Source of the DNA: Caldilineaceae bacterium
GTDB lineage: Bacteria > Chloroflexota > Anaerolineae > Caldilineales > Caldilineaceae
Reading direction: 5' to 3'
NCBI GenBank assembly: GCA_022842065.1
Contig: JALHQH010000001.1
Location: 186,001-250,000, forward strand
Length of the DNA: 64,000 nt
Shown here: positions 54,603-63,154 of the stretch, one piece after another
Numbering within the stretch: the first letter of the stretch is position 1
Layout: each line of letters starts with the position of its first letter
The notes under the pieces: model-generated
What the model was told of the DNA's origin: nothing
The model's input: only the letters and a program-made list of their open reading frames with translations
Database searches by the model: none
Translations under genes and position numbers: made by a program

Positions 54603-55007
54603 TGGCGGATTCCTTGTCGTTCAGACTGTGCGCCAACGTAGGTAAAAACACAATGGCGAGAGGCGATACAGCTAAGCATTACGAGGCTTTCTAGAGCGGG
54701 ATAACCCACTCGCACAGAGCCCAAAGGGCGACTGACAACATGGCTCACACACATAGGGCTTACGCAACCTCACCCCCGGCCCCTCTCCAGGTTGGAGAGG
54801 GGAGTTGGCTCCCCCTCTCCAACCCGGAGAGGGGGCTGGGGGGTGAGGTGCATTCGCTGCGTAAGTCCTGACGCAACCATCGTGTAAGCATAATCAAATT
54901 AATTCCAGCTATTATAACACGCTCGGACAACTGACGATAGTTATCTTTTTGCGCTATGCTATAATGCGGTCTGTCGATCATTGCGCCAAAGCAGGAGGAT
55001 GTCAAAG
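54603..55007. other. 405-bp divergent intergenic region with repeat element
   Basis: Between the divergent exporter operon and the PLP enzyme gene. It contains the GGACTTACGCA-bounded repeat at 54755-54869, then an AT-rich stretch (54885-54965: CATAATCAAATTAATTCCAG, TATTATAACACG, GCTATGCTATAATGCGG). TATAAT at 54959-54964 (within GCTATAATGCGG) is a likely -10 box for the gene at 55008, with TTATCT or a similar weak -35 upstream. Confidence 0.5.
54755..54869. repeat. Palindromic repeat with GGACTTACGCA ends, copy 2
   Basis: Ends AGGGCTTACGCA (54755-54766) and TGCGTAAGTCCT (54858-54869) are inverted with one mismatch. Inside are nested C-rich and G-rich arms (ACCTCACCCCCGGCCCCTCT at about 54767 and GGAGAGGGGGCTGGGGGGTG near 54825-54844), giving a long hairpin. 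The CCTCACCCCCGGCCCCTCTCC type of core is found dispersed in many bacterial genomes. It shares its ends, but not its core, with 38000-38060. Confidence 0.7.
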
Positions 55008-56192
55008 ATGCCAGGGTTTGATCTGAACCGCGCCCGCGCCGAAACCAGGGCGTGTGAAACGCTTGTCCATTTTAATAATGCCGGTTCGTCGCTGATGCCG
55101 ATGCCCGTTAGCGATACACTCCATGCCTATCTACACCAGGAAGAGCAGACCGGCGGTTATGAAACCGCGGCGGCCCAGGCCGCGGCGCTCGACAACTTTT
55201 ACACCGCCACGGCCAAACTACTCCACTGCCAGCCCGACGAAATCGCCTTTGTCGAAAATGCCACGCGCGCTTGGGACATGGCTTTCTACGCCGTACCCTT
55301 TCAGCCCGGCGACCGCATCTTGACTACAATTGCCGAGTATGGCAGCAATGTGATCGCTTACCTGCAACAGGCCAAGCGGTATGGGGCCGAGGTGGTTTTT
55401 GTGCCCAACGACGAACATGGCCAGATCGACACCACCGCGCTGGCCAACTTGATCGATGAGCGGGTGAAATTGATCTCGATCAGTTACATTCCCACGGGTG
55501 GCGGGCTGGTCAATCCGGCCAAGGCGGTCGGTCAACTGGCCAAACAGGCGGGCATCCCCTACCTGCTGGATGCCTGTCAAGCAGTGGGGCAACTGCCGTT
55601 GGATGTGGATGAATTGGGCTGTGCTCTGCTGAGTGGCACGGGACGCAAATATTTGCGCGGGCCACGCGGCACGGGGTTGCTCTATGTGCGCCGTGAATGG
55701 ATTGAACAACTGGAACCGCCCTTGCTCGATCAACATGCCGCGACCTTGCTCAGCCCTACCACCTATCAGATTCGATCAGATGCCAAACGCTTTGAAAATT
55801 GGGAACAGTACTTTGCCGGCAAAGCGGCGCTGGGGGTCGCAATTGACTATGCGCTGGAGTGGGGCATTGAAAACATTCAAGCACGAGTCTATGCATTGGC
55901 AGCAACCTTGCGGCAAAGGCTGGCCGCAATCGACGGCGTGACGGTTACCGATGAGGGGGTCGAACGCTGTGGGATAGTCACCTTTCTGGCGGAGCAATTG
56001 CCAGCCGGCGCGATCAAAACGGCGTTGGCAGCACGCAGCATCAATGTCTCCACTTCCAGCGGATCGGGTAGCCTGGTCTCCTTTCAACAGCGTGGGTTGA
56101 CGGAAGTGGTGCGCGCCTCCGTCCACTATTACAACACGGAGCAGGAGATTGATTACTTGCTTGACAGGCTGCAGAATGTATTACGGGGATAA
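55008..56192 (+). CDS. Aminotransferase class V-fold PLP-dependent enzyme
   Basis: 394 aa from ATG 55008, with AGGAGG 9 bases upstream (in-frame ATG at 54999 and TTG at 54981 less favoured). Fold type I class V features: VHFNNAGSSLMPMPV at the substrate site, VENATRAWDMAF, YLLDACQAVGQLPLDVDELG with the PLP-interacting Asp, and SGTGRKYLRGPRGTGLLYV with the Schiff-base lysine at about 214. The general layout is that of cysteine desulfurase-like proteins, but there is no mobile catalytic cysteine loop that I can recognise, so I do not name it a desulfurase. A lyase or ergothioneine/selenocysteine-type role remains possible. It stands alone on its strand. Confidence 0.88.
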   Translation: MPGFDLNRARAETRACETLVHFNNAGSSLMPMPVSDTLHAYLHQEEQTGGYETAAAQAAALDNFYTATAKLLHCQPDEIAFVENATRAWDMAFYAVPFQPGDRILTTIAEYGSNVIAYLQQAKRYGAEVVFVPNDEHGQIDTTALANLIDERVKLISISYIPTGGGLVNPAKAVGQLAKQAGIPYLLDACQAVGQLPLDVDELGCALLSGTGRKYLRGPRGTGLLYVRREWIEQLEPPLLDQHAATLLSPTTYQIRSDAKRFENWEQYFAGKAALGVAIDYALEWGIENIQARVYALAATLRQRLAAIDGVTVTDEGVERCGIVTFLAEQLPAGAIKTALAARSINVSTSSGSGSLVSFQQRGLTEVVRASVHYYNTEQEIDYLLDRLQNVLRG

Positions 56193-56289
56193 TTGACGAT
56201 GACTAGGCAACCCAGTTTCAATTGTAATCAGTTAGCCACGGGGTAGCGGCTGATGGTAGCCGGGGAGTTTAGTCCCCGGCGATTGGTCC

Positions 56290-57132
56290 TCACCCTGCGA
56301 GAAAATCCAAAAGCATTTTCGTCAATACGGCCGGCACTTCCAAACTCGGCACATGCGCGGTCTGGGCAATCACCTGCCGGATCGCGCCAGGAATCTGCGC
56401 CGCCATCAACTCGCCTGCGCGCAAGGTTTCGGCATGATCAAGCGCACCGTTAATGATCAACGTCGGCACATTGACTTCCCCCAGGCGCGCGGCCGCGGGT
56501 GGGGAGAGCGGTTGCTGGGGTACGCCGTCGGCAATAAGCCAGGTGTTGTTCGCCACACAAATGCGGTTCATCACCCCGGCAAAGGTGCGCGCCTCACTAT
56601 CAACCTGATCCGGCGTGCGCTGCGGCCCGTCGAACCAGATACGCAACTGCAATTCCGAGGCCAAATCCACGTCGCCCTGTTGCAGCGCATCGATCATTTC
56701 AGGCACGTACTGCGGCATTTCGCCCTGCAAATCAAAGCCACTTGGGGTGCCATTGATCACGGTCACCGAATCGACCAGCCCCGGCTGTTCCAATGCCAGA
56801 TCCAGCACAATTTCACCGCCCATCGAACAGCCCACTAAATGGGCATGATGCACCTCCAACGCCTGTAACAAGCGAACGAGATCAGCCCGCCGGCAGCGCG
56901 GGCCAGTCGCCTGGTCGGACTGGCCAAAGCCGATCATATCGTAGCGGATCACCCGAAAGTGTGCGGCCAATACATCCCATTGCGCATCCCACATGCGGCT
57001 ATCGAGAAACGCGGCATGGCTCAACACGATGGTCGAGCGCGGCTCTTTATCACCATCGACTGGGTCACTAATCTCATAATACAGTTTGCTGGTGGTGCCA
57101 TTGTCCATTAGTTCCAGATAGCCTGTTGTCAT
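56290..57132 (-). CDS. Alpha/beta hydrolase
   Basis: 280 aa. Alpha/beta-hydrolase fold: oxyanion region LSHAAFLDSRMWDAQ, VIRYDMIGFGQSD, nucleophile elbow LVGCSMGGEI (Ser103), the strand LIINGALDHAE supplying the acidic residue, and catalytic histidine in TAHVPSLE. It resembles enol-lactonase or esterase-type members; the substrate is not known. It is transcribed divergently from the WYL regulator at 57270, with a palindromic site between them, so it is the likely target of that regulator. Confidence 0.9.
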   Translation of the reverse strand: MTTGYLELMDNGTTSKLYYEISDPVDGDKEPRSTIVLSHAAFLDSRMWDAQWDVLAAHFRVIRYDMIGFGQSDQATGPRCRRADLVRLLQALEVHHAHLVGCSMGGEIVLDLALEQPGLVDSVTVINGTPSGFDLQGEMPQYVPEMIDALQQGDVDLASELQLRIWFDGPQRTPDQVDSEARTFAGVMNRICVANNTWLIADGVPQQPLSPPAAARLGEVNVPTLIINGALDHAETLRAGELMAAQIPGAIRQVIAQTAHVPSLEVPAVLTKMLLDFLAG

Positions 57133-57213
57133 CGTGGTCTCTCCTATTAATTTTGCTTCATCAGCTGCATCATCGCCTTGTCGATTGAATCAACAGTGTT
57201 ATAGTACAATGGG

Positions 57214-57238
57214 TTGGGTGACACCTAATGTCACCCAA
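57214..57238. promoter_or_regulatory. Operator candidate: 10-bp perfect inverted repeat
   Basis: TTGGGTGACA at 57214-57223 and TGTCACCCAA at 57229-57238 with a 5-base spacer, in the 137-bp gap between the divergent hydrolase and WYL regulator genes. It lies just downstream of a TATAGT (57200-57205) that could be the -10 box for the regulator gene, a position suited to repression. Most likely the binding site of the WYL protein itself. Confidence 0.6.
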
Positions 57239-57269
57239 TATTGATGAATTGTGTAATTAAGGAGGCCCT

Positions 57270-58217
57270 ATGCGCGCGGACCGCTTATTGTCGATCATCA
57301 TGTTGTTGCAACGCCGCGGCAAGATCACTGCGCGTACGCTGGCTAAGGAACTAGAGGTCTCGCGCCGCACGATCCTGCGCGATGTCGAGGCACTTTCCAT
57401 CGCCGGCATCCCGATCTATGCGGACGGGGGGCACGGTGGCGGCATTGTGCTCGACGAAAAATATCGCACCACCCTCACTGGCCTAAAGGAGGCCGAGCTA
57501 CACACACTCTTTATTGGCAGCAACCAGCCACTCCTCAGCGATGTGGGGTTGGGGGAAGCCGCGCTTAGTACACAACGCAAACTTGCCGCCGCCCTCCCCA
57601 GGCAACATCAAAACGCAGTCGATGATATGCGGCAACGGATCTTTATCGACCCGCTTTGGTGGTGGCACGACGCGCAACCCTTACCCTATTTGAGTGACCT
57701 ACAAGTGGCCATCTTTCAAAATCGGCTAATTCAGGTGCGCTATGAAAATTATGAGGGTGACATCGGGGAGCGCCGCTTGGAACCGTATAGTCTGGTTGCC
57801 AAATCCAGTTTCTGGTATCTGATCGCCAAGCGCGCTGGGGAATGGCGGACCTACCGGGTTTCACGGCTGCAAGAAGTAGTGGTGCTTGAACAAACATTTG
57901 TCCGTGATCCAGCCTTTGACTTGCAGCACTATTGGGCAACCAACGCCGGCGAGTTCATGGCCACCTTTTCGCAATACGAATTTACCCTGCGCATCCACCC
58001 CGATGGCTTGGCGCTGGTACGCTGGTTGACCCCTGGGCGCAATCAAGCGCACGCAGCGGATGCTGACGGTTGGGTAACGATCCAATTTGAACTGGAATCA
58101 GAATTGCTCGCCAAGATGTTGGTCTTTGGTTTGGGGACCCATTGCGAAGTGATCACACCAGCGACACTGCGCGCAGCAGTCAAAGCAGGCTGCCAGAGCC
58201 TCCTCGCAATTTTGTAG
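57270..58217 (+). CDS. HTH and WYL-domain transcriptional regulator (YafY family)
   Basis: 315 aa, ATG with AAGGAGG. The N-terminal winged helix-turn-helix (about 1-60: RADRLLSIIMLLQRRGKITARTLAKELEVSRRTILRDVEAL, in parts) is followed by GGHGGGIVLDEKYR and a WYL region (about 150-210: RLIQVRYENYEGD, RRLEPYSLVAKSSFWYLIAKRAGEWRTYRVSRL). The C-terminal extension (WCX) ends the protein. WYL domains sense small or nucleic-acid ligands. It faces the hydrolase gene divergently and probably controls it and itself through the site at 57214-57238. Confidence 0.93.
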   Translation: MRADRLLSIIMLLQRRGKITARTLAKELEVSRRTILRDVEALSIAGIPIYADGGHGGGIVLDEKYRTTLTGLKEAELHTLFIGSNQPLLSDVGLGEAALSTQRKLAAALPRQHQNAVDDMRQRIFIDPLWWWHDAQPLPYLSDLQVAIFQNRLIQVRYENYEGDIGERRLEPYSLVAKSSFWYLIAKRAGEWRTYRVSRLQEVVVLEQTFVRDPAFDLQHYWATNAGEFMATFSQYEFTLRIHPDGLALVRWLTPGRNQAHAADADGWVTIQFELESELLAKMLVFGLGTHCEVITPATLRAAVKAGCQSLLAIL

Positions 58218-58419
58218 GACAATGACAACGTTGGCATGCTTTAGCCCATTAGCCAATGCGTAACCAGGTATCCCCGAGTACTAATAAGTTACGCAATTTC
58301 TGCGATTCCATTCATCCAATTCTAACATTACGATCTGTAAATAACTGGCATAAATAATCTACACAGATTGGACAGAGCTGGCGTAAAGATTTTATAAAGC
58401 CAGGTCAGGAGGAAGCCAC

Positions 58420-59241
58420 ATGAAAGTTCCACAACCTAATCGCAATCATTTAATCCCCATTTTGTTACTCTTCTTCTGTTCTATACTTACGCGGATGAAC
58501 ACAAAGGGCCTGGAAGCAGCCACGCTGCGCAATAAATTCTCCCAGGCAACAATTCCAGCAACACCAAATGACAACGCAGCAGACTTCTGTGCAAACCATT
58601 GGCGTTTTGATCGCTACCCAATCGCGGCGGCGACACTCGGGATGGCACACGATGCCCTTTGGGTGGCTTTACACGATGATAAGTCGATTGCCGATTTTGC
58701 ACAGAGCAGGCAGATTGAAGTCCAGCTAGTGATTGAGGCCATTGTCAATGCGGAGACCGCTCATATCCATACATTAGTGCAGCAGAGTTGCCTTTCACAA
58801 GCAACAGCAGAGGCAAAACTGGCCGCATTGCCAAATGCGGTGACCACATTCGTCCATGACCAAACAGCCCCCGCGTTGCTCATGTGCCGGGTCGGCTGGC
58901 CTGATTACGCCGAATTAACGGCAACAATCTTGGCCATGGACAGCAATGCGTTCTATCAAGCGCTCAGCCATGGTCACTCACCCGTTAGCCTGGCGGCGGC
59001 CCGTGGGCTCAGCCGGCTGCAATTAATTGACGCTTTGCTTGAGGCAAAACTGGCAGTTATCCAAGGACTAGTGGAGACCCACTGTGTGGCAGAGAGCGAT
59101 GGGGCGCTGTGGCGTCAACTAATCCCGCTTGAAGTAACCGACTTTGTTGACAATGGGGTGGATGCAGAGACAATGCGGAACTGGATCGAGCTGACTAAAA
59201 CGCAGCCGCAACGATTTTATCTGCCGTTGCTTATGAACTAA
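58420..59241 (+). CDS. Secreted protein with two homologous helical repeats
   Basis: 273 aa, ATG behind AGGAGG. Signal peptide about 10-35 (LIPILLLFFCSIL). Two repeats align: AATLGMAHDALWVALHDDKSIADFAQSR...VIEAIVNAETAHIHTLV (about 67-118) and TATILAMDSNAFYQALSHGHSPVSLAAARG...LIDALLEAKLAVIQGLV (about 166-222). Each ends in LP.AVTTFV/IPLEVTDFV. The pattern of a short helix, then LA..A..G.S...L...L, occurs in other secreted bacterial proteins of unknown function. No catalytic residues are recognisable. Confidence 0.75.
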   Translation: MKVPQPNRNHLIPILLLFFCSILTRMNTKGLEAATLRNKFSQATIPATPNDNAADFCANHWRFDRYPIAAATLGMAHDALWVALHDDKSIADFAQSRQIEVQLVIEAIVNAETAHIHTLVQQSCLSQATAEAKLAALPNAVTTFVHDQTAPALLMCRVGWPDYAELTATILAMDSNAFYQALSHGHSPVSLAAARGLSRLQLIDALLEAKLAVIQGLVETHCVAESDGALWRQLIPLEVTDFVDNGVDAETMRNWIELTKTQPQRFYLPLLMN

Positions 59242-59274
59242 ACTGCGCGCAGGCAGCAGACCATTTCAGACCTT

Positions 59275-60570
59275 TTATGGCTGGCCCAAGCGCGACCACA
59301 ACCCTTCACTCGCCCGTTCAGCAATGAGATAACGAGCATCGCCATCCACGCCGACATCGGTCACCACATATTTGCCCGGTGCGCTGCCGATGTAGTGGGC
59401 AAAGAGTTGGTCAGTAACCGTCCGCCAACCAAGTGCCGCATCGGCATCAGTCTGTTGCAACCCAGTCCAGTTGGAGGGCACCTCAATGGCGATCAGGTTG
59501 GCGTCAACGGTGAGGTCATAGTGTTGCCAGCCCTGATTAACCCGCACAATCTCTGGTTGGTGGGCAAGATGAATCACCGTCGAGCGCACGTCGAAAAGGG
59601 GCTGTGATAGCACCCGCCCCGAGCCAATCAGCCAGGTAAGGCTGAAGCGCGAGGCGGGTCCACGGTTGAGCTCATTGCGGAAGGGATAATAATCAGGCGT
59701 AAAGTTAAAAGCAACCGCGCGCAACAGGCCAAAATTGAGCGCTGCATTGGCATATTGTAATGGATCAACCGTCCAGTTAATCACGCCAATTCCTTGCCGC
59801 AGTGCTTCGTCCCCTTGGGCGCGCTTGAGCAGATAGCCGATCCGCAAGCCGCGATGTTGGGGCAATACGCCCATCACCTGCGATTCAATCCGCAATTCTC
59901 CCCCCCAACGTTGCGCCCAGTCGTGGGGCAATGTTGGTTTATCCCCTTTGTAAAAACCAAAGAGAAAACCGGCGACTTCACCATCAACGCGTGCAACCAA
60001 TGACGTGCCGATGGGAAAATCTGTGCTGTGCAGGTCAATCGGGTAGAGAAACTCGGCAGGGCTGCGCCAAATCTCCTGTTGCAGCCAGCGCACGGACTCG
60101 GCTTCCGTTGCGTCGGGGCGACCAATGTCCAGCGCGCCGATCTGGCTGTGCGTGGCCTGGTAAGGATGGGGCAGGCCAGGATCGAAGAAGTCCAGCGTCT
60201 CTGTGCCCAACACAGCCGCAAGCCCTTGTTTGAGCAGCCCTTCGTCAATCGGCAGCGCGCCAGGCAAGGAATGTTGGCGGATCACATAAGCGGGTTGGCG
60301 TTTTGTACCGCTGATCAGGCCAGGCGTCGGCAGCGCAAAAAGTGCCCCGACCCTGACCCCATTGTGGACAACCACCAACACCTTGCCACCAATATGGGGC
60401 AACGCCGCCTGAAGAAAATGGTAGGGTAGCAGCGTGGCATTGGCGCTACCCCCCAACTGGGCATACAGCTCATCCAACTGGGCGCGCCAACTTGGGTGAT
60501 TGCTTTCAATTAGATCGAACTGAAGCGCGGTCGCATTTGTCTTGGACAAGGTGAGGTACACCCCTTGCAC
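59275..60570 (-). CDS. Predicted GNAT-superfamily acetyltransferase (COG3375-like)
   Basis: About 431 aa if started at GTG 60570; a TTG at 60549 behind AAGGGGTG would give 424 aa, so the start is uncertain. The central part has the COG3375 features: [32 protein letters not shown] (read in parts; the acetyl-CoA P-loop is QHRGLRIG), [27 protein letters not shown] and [18 protein letters not shown]. Such proteins are often encoded near o-succinylbenzoate or peptidoglycan-related genes elsewhere; here the neighbours are RlmB and a secreted protein. Substrate unknown. Confidence 0.8.
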   Translation of the reverse strand: MQGVYLTLSKTNATALQFDLIESNHPSWRAQLDELYAQLGGSANATLLPYHFLQAALPHIGGKVLVVVHNGVRVGALFALPTPGLISGTKRQPAYVIRQHSLPGALPIDEGLLKQGLAAVLGTETLDFFDPGLPHPYQATHSQIGALDIGRPDATEAESVRWLQQEIWRSPAEFLYPIDLHSTDFPIGTSLVARVDGEVAGFLFGFYKGDKPTLPHDWAQRWGGELRIESQVMGVLPQHRGLRIGYLLKRAQGDEALRQGIGVINWTVDPLQYANAALNFGLLRAVAFNFTPDYYPFRNELNRGPASRFSLTWLIGSGRVLSQPLFDVRSTVIHLAHQPEIVRVNQGWQHYDLTVDANLIAIEVPSNWTGLQQTDADAALGWRTVTDQLFAHYIGSAPGKYVVTDVGVDGDARYLIAERASEGLWSRLGQP

Positions 60571-60606
60571 TGCTATCGGTTGAGTTATTACGGCTAGCGC
60601 GGTTGA

Positions 60607-61362
60607 CTAGGCATTCTGGCGGGCTTCGCGTACAGCGTGCAGGACAATACTCCCCGCCACCGCGGCATTGAGGCTTTCAATGCGCCCGACCATGGCCAGC
60701 CGCACCAGAAAATCACAGCGTTCACGGGTCAGGCGGCTTAACCCTTCGCCTTCACTGCCCACGACCACCGCCAGTGGACCTTGCAAATTGGCCTGGCGTA
60801 ACGCAACCGCTTCAGGCACATAGTCAAGCCCGACGACCCAGATATTGGCTGCCTTGAGATCGTCAATCGTGCGGTTGATGTTGGTCACCTGCACCACCAA
60901 CATATGCTCGACGGCACCAGCACTGGCATTACTGACCGCAGGCGTCACTTGGGCCGCGCGCCGGTCGGGAATAAAGATACCATGTACCCCCATCACCTCG
61001 GCGGTGCGGAAGAGGGTACCCAAGTTTTGTGGATCTTGCAGATGATCAAGCAAGAGCAACAACGGTGGCTCACCTTGCGCCCGCGCCCGGCTGGAAATCG
61101 CGGCCAGATCAGCATAGGGATAACCGCCTACCTCTAAGGCTACCCCTTGCGCATTATTCTGCTGCTTGGCAAGTTTGTCAAACAAACCACCTTTGACGGT
61201 CCGCAGGGGCACGTTCTGCTCTTCGGCCAGCCCGATAATCTCGCCCATGATGCCATTACGCGGTGGCTCGCTCTCCCCCTCCAGCCAGAGGCGGAAAATG
61301 TGACGCCGTTGTGCACGCAAGGCTTCGAGCGTTGCGCGTCGTCCATAGATCAGTTCACTCAT
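60607..61362 (-). CDS. rlmB: 23S rRNA 2'-O-ribose methyltransferase, TrmH/RlmB family
   Basis: 251 aa. SpoU/TrmH knot methyltransferase: N-terminal substrate-binding domain ([18 protein letters not shown]), then motif 1 [19 protein letters not shown], motif 2 [15 protein letters not shown], and motif 3 [21 protein letters not shown]. These are the SAM-binding knot motifs. RlmB methylates G2251 (E. coli numbering) of 23S rRNA. The family also contains close paralogues (TrmH, RlmH-unrelated), so the precise position is by resemblance. Located just upstream in the same direction from the acetyltransferase. Confidence 0.9.
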   Translation of the reverse strand: MSELIYGRRATLEALRAQRRHIFRLWLEGESEPPRNGIMGEIIGLAEEQNVPLRTVKGGLFDKLAKQQNNAQGVALEVGGYPYADLAAISSRARAQGEPPLLLLLDHLQDPQNLGTLFRTAEVMGVHGIFIPDRRAAQVTPAVSNASAGAVEHMLVVQVTNINRTIDDLKAANIWVVGLDYVPEAVALRQANLQGPLAVVVGSEGEGLSRLTRERCDFLVRLAMVGRIESLNAAVAGSIVLHAVREARQNA

Positions 61363-61407
61363 GTAAGTATCCCAAAGCTGGCGTCAATTGATAAAGTTGG
61401 CACTACT

Positions 61408-61599
61408 GTTCTGTAAAATAAGTCATGATCCGTTACGAACCCCACCCTAAACCTCCCCAGCTTGGGGAGGGAACCGTTGTCCTACCAGCGGCGCCAGGGC
61501 TCCTCCCCCAAACTGCACCCAAGGGGTACCCGGGCTGGGAGGGGGTAGAATTTACCTATCATTACTTATTTTACAAAACACTATTGTTCTGTAAAATAA
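61408..61599. mobile_element. MITE-like repeat with TGTAAAATAA ends
   Basis: GTTCTGTAAAATAAGT (61408-61423) is inverted with one mismatch at 61564-61579 (ACTTATTTTACAAAAC), and the left end is also repeated directly at 61585-61599 (TGTTCTGTAAAATAA). The interior carries a C-rich to G-rich core (CCTCCCCAGCTTGGGGAGGG and GGCTGGGAGGGGGTAG) of the CCTCACCCC dispersed-repeat type. It occupies most of the gap between RlmB and CysS and holds no gene. Confidence 0.55.
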
Positions 61600-61634
61600 A
61601 TTGCCGACGTAATAAAGAGTAGCAATGTGATCAG

Positions 61635-63041
61635 CTACTCGCTAAAGTGCCATTGTGGGCCTTCAGGGGTATCCTCAATCACAATACCCAGTTCCTTCAA
61701 GCCATCGCGCAATTTATCAGCAATGGCCCATTGCTTCGCTGCCCGCAGATCAGTACGCACCGCAATCAGCAGATCCACAAAAGGTTTGACATCGCCACCG
61801 CCACTCGGTGTTGCAACCTCTTCGTGCATGGTCAGGCCAAGGACGCCCGTGAGTTCACGCAAGGTCTGCTGGGCGGCTTCGTAGAAAGGACCAGTAACCC
61901 CTGCGTCACGGGCACTGTTGATGGCGCGCACCAGTTCAAAGATGGCGGCCATGGCGCTGCTGGTGTTAAAATCATCATCCATTGCCTCGATAAAGGCGGC
62001 GCGTGTGTTTTCGGTGGTGGCGATCAATTTATCCACCGCATCACCGGTGCTTTTGTTGCCCTTGCTGGGGCGCAGACCAGTCAACAGCCGGTCGAGCACC
62101 CGCTTGGCATTGGCCAGGGTCTCATCATTATAGACCACCGGCTTGCGGTAATGCCCCGAAAAGATCACCAACCGCAACACATCGCTGCCATGTTTGCTCA
62201 GGAAGTTGTCGATGGTGATCAGATTACCCAGCGACTTGCTCATCTTTTCGCCGGCCAGTTGTAACATGCCGTTATGCATCCAATAGCGGGCAAAGGCTTT
62301 GCCGGTCAGACTTTCGGTTTGGGCAATCTCATTCTCATGGTGCGGGAAGATCAGATCGTTGCCGCCACCATGGATATCAATTTCTTCCCCCAAGTGGCGC
62401 AGGCTCATCGCCGAGCATTCAATGTGCCAACCAGGGCGGCCAGGCCCCCACGGGCTCTCCCAGGCCGGTTCGCCTGGTTTGGCCGACTTCCACAGGGCAA
62501 AGTCGCCTGGATGCTCTTTGCGTTGATCTTCTTCGACGCGAGTGCCACTCAGCGCCTCCTCCAGGCTACGCCGGCTGAGTTTGCCATAATCGGCATCTTT
62601 GGTCACCCGGAAGTAAACATCTCCATCCAGTGTATAGGCATAACCGCTTTCACCCAAATCTGTAACCATCTGGACAATCTCTCCCATGGTCTCGCTGACT
62701 TTGGGGTAAACATCAGCGGGCATCACATTAAGATCGCCCAGGTGACGCAGATACTCATTCGCATAATGGGTGGCCAATGCGATTGGATCCTGACCGCGTT
62801 CGTTGGCGCGGCGAATGATCTTATCATCGACATCGGTAAAGTTGGTGACATAGCGCACTTCATAGCCGCGATAGATGAGGTAGCGGCGGATCATATCAAA
62901 GACAATAGCAGCCATCGCGTGGCCAATGTGGGCGTCGGCATAAACGGTGGGGCCACAGACATACATCCGCACCTTACCGGGCTCAACCGTTTGAAACTCT
63001 TCCTTTTTGCGAGTCAATGTATTGTAAAGCTGGAGCGCCAT
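61635..63041 (-). CDS. cysS: Cysteine--tRNA ligase
   Basis: 468 aa, normal length. Class I synthetase signatures: zinc-ligand C29 in VCGPTVY, HIGH at 38-41, [20 protein letters not shown] with the second zinc cysteine, [17 protein letters not shown], and KMSKS in [12 protein letters not shown]. The DALR and C-terminal tRNA-binding domains follow. Charges tRNA-Cys in the cytoplasm. Minus strand, downstream of the PIN-TRAM gene, from which it is separated by a 64-bp perfect palindrome. Confidence 0.97.
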   Translation of the reverse strand: MALQLYNTLTRKKEEFQTVEPGKVRMYVCGPTVYADAHIGHAMAAIVFDMIRRYLIYRGYEVRYVTNFTDVDDKIIRRANERGQDPIALATHYANEYLRHLGDLNVMPADVYPKVSETMGEIVQMVTDLGESGYAYTLDGDVYFRVTKDADYGKLSRRSLEEALSGTRVEEDQRKEHPGDFALWKSAKPGEPAWESPWGPGRPGWHIECSAMSLRHLGEEIDIHGGGNDLIFPHHENEIAQTESLTGKAFARYWMHNGMLQLAGEKMSKSLGNLITIDNFLSKHGSDVLRLVIFSGHYRKPVVYNDETLANAKRVLDRLLTGLRPSKGNKSTGDAVDKLIATTENTRAAFIEAMDDDFNTSSAMAAIFELVRAINSARDAGVTGPFYEAAQQTLRELTGVLGLTMHEEVATPSGGGDVKPFVDLLIAVRTDLRAAKQWAIADKLRDGLKELGIVIEDTPEGPQWHFSE

Positions 63042-63090
63042 GCGGATAGTTCCGATCTAATGATGAGGACTTAATGAATATTGTGATACG

Positions 63091-63154
63091 TAAAACGTGA
63101 TGCGTAAAACGTGATGCGTAAATTTACGCATCACGTTTTACGCATCACGTTTTA
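63091..63154. repeat. Perfect 64-bp palindrome, no loop
   Basis: The 32-base arm TAAAACGTGATGCG... (63091-63122) is followed immediately by its exact reverse complement (63123-63154). Each arm is itself two copies of AAAACGTGATGCGT. The last three bases on the right are the stop codon (TAA, minus strand) of the PIN-TRAM gene. It can form a very strong RNA hairpin or a DNA cruciform and probably acts as a transcript end or mRNA-stabilising element between this gene and cysS. Confidence 0.85.

Noticed and set aside
62274..63074. 266-codon plus-strand frame
   Set aside because: Antisense to cysS, which carries HIGH and KMSKS motifs.
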